A stretch of 5,127 nucleotides of DNA. Source: an uncultured Ellagibacter sp. GTDB lineage: Bacteria; Actinomycetota; Coriobacteriia; Coriobacteriales; Eggerthellaceae. Of the stretch, positions 1-5,127 are shown in pieces. The notes under the pieces are model-generated. The model searched no databases. It had not been told where the DNA came from and was given only the letters and a program-made list of their open reading frames with translations. The position numbers were made by a program, and so were the translations under genes. Where the stretch lies: contig CAKUGU010000063.1 of the NCBI GenBank assembly GCA_934654815.1, positions 1-5,127 of the forward strand. The letters are read 5' to 3'. Position 1 is the first letter of the stretch, and every line of letters begins with the position of its first letter.

Positions 1-76
<76 letters not shown>

Positions 77-94
77 TCGAAAAAGTGCTCAATT

Positions 95-123
95 ATAATA
101 ACCCGCGACCATACCCGCGTCAA
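95..123 (-). promoter_or_regulatory. Probable sigma-70-type promoter of tRNA-Ile
   Basis: On the minus strand there is a -35 box TTGACG (123-118), a 17-bp spacer, and a -10 box TATTAT (100-95). Transcription would start near position 88, about 12 bases before the mature tRNA 5' end at 76, a typical short tRNA leader. A perfect TATAAT also overlaps at 97-92, but with a 20-bp spacer, so it is the less likely -10 for this -35. The assignment comes from motif match and spacing only. Confidence 0.6.
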
Positions 124-131
124 CCCTTTTC

Positions 132-140
132 TGATAAGAT
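132..140 (+). promoter_or_regulatory. Possible extended -10 promoter of the BFN-family gene
   Basis: The motif TGATAAGAT matches an extended -10 (TGn followed by TAAGAT at 135-140). There is no good -35 at the expected distance (112-117 reads TACCCG), which is tolerated by extended -10 promoters. Transcription would start near 147 and give a leader of about 25 bases containing the ribosome binding site. An alternative -10 is the perfect TATAAT at 94-99, but it too lacks a recognisable -35, since that position falls inside the tRNA acceptor stem. Confidence 0.4.
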
Positions 141-159
141 TTTTGAAAATATTTGACGC

Positions 160-166
160 AAAGGAG
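160..166 (+). promoter_or_regulatory. Ribosome binding site of the BFN-family gene
   Basis: AAAGGAG lies 5 bases upstream of the ATG at 172. This near-consensus Shine-Dalgarno sequence fixes the start of the BFN-family gene. Confidence 0.85.
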
Positions 167-171
167 CTCCA

Positions 172-669
172 ATGATCCCTTTGAAGGTTCTCACGCTTAT
201 CGTCACCAACCCGAACCACCCGGCCGCACTCGTCCTTCAGCCGATAGAGGAGACTCCCGGCAACAAATCGCGCGTCGTTCCCATCTGGGTCGGCCCCGCC
301 GAGGCGATGCAGCTCGCCATAGCGGTCGAGCACGTGAAGACGCCGCGGCCGATGACCCACGACCTCATGCTCGATGCCGTAACGAACCTTGATGCGAGAA
401 TCGACCACGCGGTCATCTGCGACGTTAAGGGAACAACGTTCTTCTCGAAGCTGTTCCTGCACCAGGGCGAGCGCATAATCGAGCTCGATGCCCGCCCGAG
501 CGACGCCATCGCGCTCGCGGTGCGGCAAGACGCGCCGCTCTACATCGAGGAAGACGCACTTGAACGCGGCAGCTTCCCTTACATCATGCGCGAGAACGCC
601 TCCGATGCCGAGCTCAAGGAGTTCCACAACTTCATCGAGAACATCGCACCCGAAGACTTCGAGGAATAG
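172..669 (+). CDS. Bifunctional nuclease (BFN/DUF151) domain protein
   Basis: This complete gene encodes a 165-residue protein (ATG start, TAG stop), the usual size for single-domain bacterial members. The BFN fold covers roughly residues 1-132. Family signatures visible are VPIWVGPAEA (36-45), the TPRPMTHDL segment (57-65), the TFFSKL strand (89-94) and the hallmark DARPSDAIALAV (106-117), followed by APLYIEEDAL (121-130). The rest is an acidic, probably helical tail ending EDFEE; the UVR domain found in some homologues is absent. The family is named for a plant protein with RNase and DNase activity, and the biochemical role in bacteria is poorly defined, so nuclease activity here is only inferred. 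There is no signal peptide or membrane segment, so it should be cytoplasmic. The gene converges on gyrA, diverges from tRNA-Ile and appears monocistronic, with its own promoter region and terminator. Confidence 0.92.
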   Translation: MIPLKVLTLIVTNPNHPAALVLQPIEETPGNKSRVVPIWVGPAEAMQLAIAVEHVKTPRPMTHDLMLDAVTNLDARIDHAVICDVKGTTFFSKLFLHQGERIIELDARPSDAIALAVRQDAPLYIEEDALERGSFPYIMRENASDAELKEFHNFIENIAPEDFEE

Positions 670-698
670 CGAGCCCCGAGCATCCTTCCCCGAAACGC

Positions 699-740
699 GA
701 AGGGCCTGCGGCGTCCAACACCGCAGGCCCTTCTTCCTAT
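699..740 (+). terminator. Strong hairpin terminator, probably bidirectional
   Basis: A perfect 13-bp inverted repeat pairs 699-711 with 721-733 (GAAGGGCCTGCGG and its complement) around a 9-base loop. On the plus strand it is followed by a pyrimidine-rich stretch (TTCTTCCTAT, 731-740), which suits intrinsic termination of the BFN-family gene 30 bases after its stop. On the minus strand the stem is followed by GCGTTTCGG, a weaker U tract, so it could also stop gyrA transcripts. Its position between two convergent genes fits a shared terminator. Confidence 0.8.
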
Positions 741-743
741 AAA

Positions 744-764
744 GGTGCGCCCATACGGCGCGCC
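744..764 (-). terminator. Small hairpin just downstream of gyrA
   Basis: An 8-bp GC-rich inverted repeat pairs 744-751 with 757-764 around a 5-base loop. In the gyrA transcript it lies 14 bases after the stop codon, has one C-A mismatch, and is followed by TTTAT. It may be a first, weaker gyrA terminator or a 3'-end stabiliser ahead of the stronger hairpin at 699-733. Read on the plus strand the mismatch becomes a U-G wobble, but no U tract follows. The half at 757-764 is itself a perfect 8-bp palindrome. Confidence 0.4.
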
Positions 765-778
765 CTATCGTGCCAAAG

Positions 779-3547
779 CTAGTCCAAGTCTTCCTCGCCG
801 AGCTCGACGTTCTCTTCGAGTTCAGGCGCGTCGGAAGCGCTTTCCGCGACGTCACCCTTCGGCGCGCGTTTCTTCTTGCCGGTGCTCGAGATGGCCACCG
901 CAGTCACTCGGTCCTTGTCGGCCACGTTCATGACACGAACGCCTTGCGTGGAGCGGCCAAGCTCGGAGATCCCGCTCACCGGCGTGCGAACGACGACGCC
1001 TTCCTCCGAGATGATCATGATCTCGTCGTCGGGACGCACGATCTTCATGCCTGCGAGCAGGCCCTTCTTCTGCGTCATCGTGATCGTCGACACGCCCTGC
1101 CCGCCGCGATGGTGCTCGGGGTACTCCTCGACCGAGGTGCGCTTGCCGTAGCCTTTCTCGGTGATCACGAACAAATCGGTGCCAGGCGCTGCAACCTCCA
1201 TGCCGAGGACATGCGCATCGGGCGGCACCGTCATGCCGCGCACGCCCATGGTGTCGCGACCCATGGCGCGGACCTCGGATTCGCCCCACATGATCGCCTT
1301 GCCGGCAGACGACACCATGATGACCTTCTCGCCGGCCGCCACACGACGCACCGAGATGAGCTGGTCGCCTTCTTTCAGGTTGATCGCGATAAGGCCGTCG
1401 CGACGCGTGCGGTCGTACTGGTCCATCGAGGTCTTCTTCACCATACCCTGCTCGGTCGCGAACATGAGGTATTCGGAATCGGGGAAGTCCTTCGTCGCGA
1501 TGACGGCGGAGATGGTCTCGCCCTTCTGGAGCGGAAGCAGGTTCACAACCGCCGTCCCGCGCGCGTGGCGCGATGCCTCGGGAATCTCGTACACCTTCAG
1601 ACGGTACACCTTGCCGGCGGTGGAGAAGAAGAGCATGTACGAGTGCGTCGAAGCCACGAACAGGTGCTCGACGTAGTCACTGTCCTTCAGGTTCACGCCC
1701 TGCATGCCCTTGCCGCCGCGCTTCTGCTGACGGTACGTCGAGACGGGAAGGCGCTTGATGTAGCCGGCCTTCGTCATCGTGACGACCATGTTCTCCTCGG
1801 CGATGAGGTCCTCGACGTCGATTTCCTTGGCCGCAGCAGTGAGCTGCGTCTTGCGGGGCGAGCCGAACTTCTTCTTGATTTCCTGCAGCTCATCTTTGAT
1901 GATCTGCTTGAGCAGGCCCTCGTCTTCGAGCACGCGCTTGTAGTAGGCGATCTTCTCACGGAGGTCGGTCAGTTCCTGCTCGATCTTCTCGCGTTCCAAT
2001 CCGGTCAGGCGGCGCAGGCGCATCTCGAGGATGGCGTCCGTTTGCTTCTTCGACAGGCCGAAGCGCTCGGTCAAGCGAGCACCCGCCTCTTTGTCGGTCT
2101 GAGACGAGCGGATGATGTGGATGACCTCGTCGATGTTGTCGAGCGCGACGATGTATCCGTCGAGGATATGGGCGCGCTCCTCCGCCTTCTTCAGCTCGAA
2201 GCGCGTGCGGCGCTCGATGACGTTCTTCTGGTGCTCGATGTAGTAGAACAGCATCTCCTTGAGCGACAGCACGCGGGGGACGCCGTCGACGAGCGCGAGC
2301 ATGATCACGCCGAAGCCGACCTGCAGCTGCGTGTGCTTGTACAGCTTGTTCAGGACGACCTGGGGAAGCGCGTTCTGCTTCAGGTCGATGACGATGTCGA
2401 TGCCGTGGCGGTCGGCCGCGTCGTGGATGTTCGAGATCTCGGGCAGCTTCTTGTCGCGCACGAGCTCGCCGAGCTTCTCGAGCAGGCGCTTGCGGTTCAC
2501 CTGGTAGGGGATCTCGGTGACGACGATGGCCGACTTGCCATTCTTGCGCTCCTCGATCTTGCACTTCGCGCGCACCGTGAGCGAGCCACGGCCGGTCTCG
2601 TACGCGTCGAGGATGCCCTTCTTCCCCATGATGATGCCACCGGTCGGGAAATCGGGGCCGGGGAGCACGGTCATGAGCTCTTCAGTGGTCACGTCCGGGT
2701 TGTCGAGCATCATGCACGTCGCGTCGATCGTCTCTCCGAGGTTATGCGGCGGGATGTTCGTCGCCATGCCGACGGCGATGCCGTTCGAGCCGTTGACCAG
2801 CAGGTTCGGGAAACGCGCGGGAAGAACCTTCGGTTCCTCGAGGCTTTCGTCGTAGTTGGGTTGGAAGTCGACGGTTTCCTTGTCGAGGTCGCGCAGAAGC
2901 TCCATTGCGGCCTTGTCCAAGCGCGCCTCGGTGTAGCGCATGGCGGCTGCGGAGTCGCCATCGATCGAGCCGAAGTTGCCGTGGCCGTCGACGAGCGGCA
3001 CGCGCATCGAGAACGGCTGCGCCAGGCGAACCATCGTGTCGTAAACCGCGGAGTCGCCGTGCGGATGGTACTTGCCGATGACGTCGCCGACGGTACGCGC
3101 AGACTTCATGTGCGGGCGGTTCGGCGTGTAGCCGGACTCGTTCATAGCGTACAGAATGCGGCGGTGAACGGGTTTCAGGCCGTCGCGCACATCGGGCAAA
3201 GCGCGCGAGACGATGACGCTCATGGAATATTCCAAGAACGACGCCTGCATCTCTTTGCCCAGGTAGGCGCTGCGAACGGTCGTGCCCTCGCCGCCGTTGG
3301 CGCCCTCGATGATGGCGCCGTGCGCGCTCGGCATGTCAACGAGCATGGATTGTGCCAGCTGCTCCTCCGACACCGCTGACCCTATCGCGGGCTTTGAGGG
3401 CTCCCCTTCTTCGCCCGCGGATTCCCCGTCTTCGTCGGCTTCGCTTGCGGCGTCTTCCTCGGCGCGGTCGAGCATCTCGTTGAACGCGTCGTCGCGCTCG
3501 GGCTTCTTGCCCTCGTCCGGCGATTCGAATTCGTTGTTATCTGCCAC
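779..3547 (-). CDS. gyrA: DNA gyrase subunit A
   Basis: GyrA is the DNA breakage-reunion and wrapping subunit of the A2B2 gyrase, which introduces negative supercoils using ATP. The gene is complete: 922 residues, GTG start with AGGAG 6 bases upstream, TAG stop. The conserved core starts near residue 92. The active-site Tyr is Y205 (AAMRY, = E. coli Y122). The quinolone-resistance region reads [10 protein letters not shown] (161-170), with Ser166 and Asp170 matching E. coli S83 and D87, the susceptible state. The coiled coil spans about 440-560. The C-terminal DNA-wrapping pinwheel (about 580-890) shows six repeats, with the GyrA box as QKRGGKG at 608-614. Two features are unusual: an acidic N-terminal extension of about 83 residues relative to E. 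coli (21 Asp/Glu in the first 50), and a tail with a KKKR cluster (891-894) followed by 11 acidic residues in the last 24. ParC/topoisomerase IV is unlikely given the GyrA box, six blades and the gyrB neighbour. Confidence 0.98.
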   Translation of the reverse strand: MADNNEFESPDEGKKPERDDAFNEMLDRAEEDAASEADEDGESAGEEGEPSKPAIGSAVSEEQLAQSMLVDMPSAHGAIIEGANGGEGTTVRSAYLGKEMQASFLEYSMSVIVSRALPDVRDGLKPVHRRILYAMNESGYTPNRPHMKSARTVGDVIGKYHPHGDSAVYDTMVRLAQPFSMRVPLVDGHGNFGSIDGDSAAAMRYTEARLDKAAMELLRDLDKETVDFQPNYDESLEEPKVLPARFPNLLVNGSNGIAVGMATNIPPHNLGETIDATCMMLDNPDVTTEELMTVLPGPDFPTGGIIMGKKGILDAYETGRGSLTVRAKCKIEERKNGKSAIVVTEIPYQVNRKRLLEKLGELVRDKKLPEISNIHDAADRHGIDIVIDLKQNALPQVVLNKLYKHTQLQVGFGVIMLALVDGVPRVLSLKEMLFYYIEHQKNVIERRTRFELKKAEERAHILDGYIVALDNIDEVIHIIRSSQTDKEAGARLTERFGLSKKQTDAILEMRLRRLTGLEREKIEQELTDLREKIAYYKRVLEDEGLLKQIIKDELQEIKKKFGSPRKTQLTAAAKEIDVEDLIAEENMVVTMTKAGYIKRLPVSTYRQQKRGGKGMQGVNLKDSDYVEHLFVASTHSYMLFFSTAGKVYRLKVYEIPEASRHARGTAVVNLLPLQKGETISAVIATKDFPDSEYLMFATEQGMVKKTSMDQYDRTRRDGLIAINLKEGDQLISVRRVAAGEKVIMVSSAGKAIMWGESEVRAMGRDTMGVRGMTVPPDAHVLGMEVAAPGTDLFVITEKGYGKRTSVEEYPEHHRGGQGVSTITMTQKKGLLAGMKIVRPDDEIMIISEEGVVVRTPVSGISELGRSTQGVRVMNVADKDRVTAVAISSTGKKKRAPKGDVAESASDAPELEENVELGEEDLD

Positions 3548-3553
3548 TTACGT

Positions 3554-3556
3554 CTC

Positions 3557-3558
<2 letters not shown>
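3554..3558 (-). promoter_or_regulatory. gyrA ribosome binding site overlapping the gyrB stop codon
   Basis: Reading leftward on the minus strand, TTTAGGAGACGTAAGTG contains the gyrB stop TAG (3559-3557), the Shine-Dalgarno AGGAG (3558-3554), a 6-base spacer, and the gyrA GTG start (3547-3545). The site supports the GTG start over internal ATGs, which lack a well-spaced Shine-Dalgarno sequence where I checked (for example Met68). The overlap means ribosomes finishing gyrB are on top of the gyrA initiation site, which favours coupled translation. Confidence 0.85.

Positions 3559-5127
<1,569 letters not shown>

Noticed and set aside
757..764. 8-bp palindrome GGCGCGCC as a possible regulatory or methylation site
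   Set aside because: It is expected by chance in GC-rich DNA and is already accounted for as one arm of the small hairpin.
1161..1676. 171-codon open frame on the plus strand inside gyrA
   Set aside because: It is another frame of the gyrA antisense strand, Ser/Met/Arg-rich with no domain or initiation signal.
3344..3346. Alternative gyrA start at internal Met68
   Set aside because: The nearest GGAGGA lies about 16 bases upstream, too far for normal initiation, whereas the upstream GTG has AGGAG at 6 bases.
770..3379. 869-codon open frame on the plus strand covering nearly all of gyrA
   Set aside because: It is directly antisense to gyrA, whose sequence is clearly conserved. The product is rich in Arg, His, Asp, Leu and Val, as expected when a GC-rich gene is read on the opposite strand, and I recognise no domain or convincing ribosome binding site.

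Overview
This is an ordinary chromosomal housekeeping segment from a high-GC (about 60% by eye) bacterium, most likely an actinobacterium and plausibly of the class Coriobacteriia (Eggerthella/Slackia-like). The lineage call is an inference. It rests on the gyrB-gyrA-tRNA-Ile(GAU) order common in Actinobacteria, the short GyrB lacking the enterobacterial insert, and a GyrA with Ser rather than the mycobacterial Ala at the QRDR serine position. I cannot name a species.

Layout, left to right. Positions 1-76 hold tRNA-Ile(GAU) on the minus strand, with the last A of its CCA tail just outside the window. Positions 77-171 are an AT-rich divergent promoter region. It fires leftward into the tRNA and rightward into a gene at 172-669 (+) for a bifunctional-nuclease (BFN/DUF151) family protein. 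Positions 670-778 separate the convergent BFN gene and gyrA; this stretch contains a strong 13-bp hairpin that can act as a two-way terminator and a second smaller hairpin. Positions 779-3547 (-) are gyrA and 3557-5127 (-) are gyrB, whose 5' end (about 130 codons by comparison with E. coli GyrB) runs off the right edge.

gyrB and gyrA form one operon: 9 bp separate them, and the gyrA ribosome binding site overlaps the gyrB stop codon, so the two subunits of the A2B2 DNA gyrase are probably made by coupled translation. GyrA keeps the active-site Tyr and wild-type Ser/Asp at the main quinolone-resistance positions. Its unusual parts are an acidic N-terminal extension of about 83 residues relative to E. 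coli and a Lys-rich then acidic C-terminal tail. The BFN gene lies in the opposite orientation between gyrA and tRNA-Ile.

I see no mobile element, CRISPR array, toxin-antitoxin module, defence gene or large repeat, and no novel multi-gene system. The points worth a second look are the GyrA extensions, a mismatch in the tRNA T-stem, the compact divergent promoter, and the coupled gyrB/gyrA junction.
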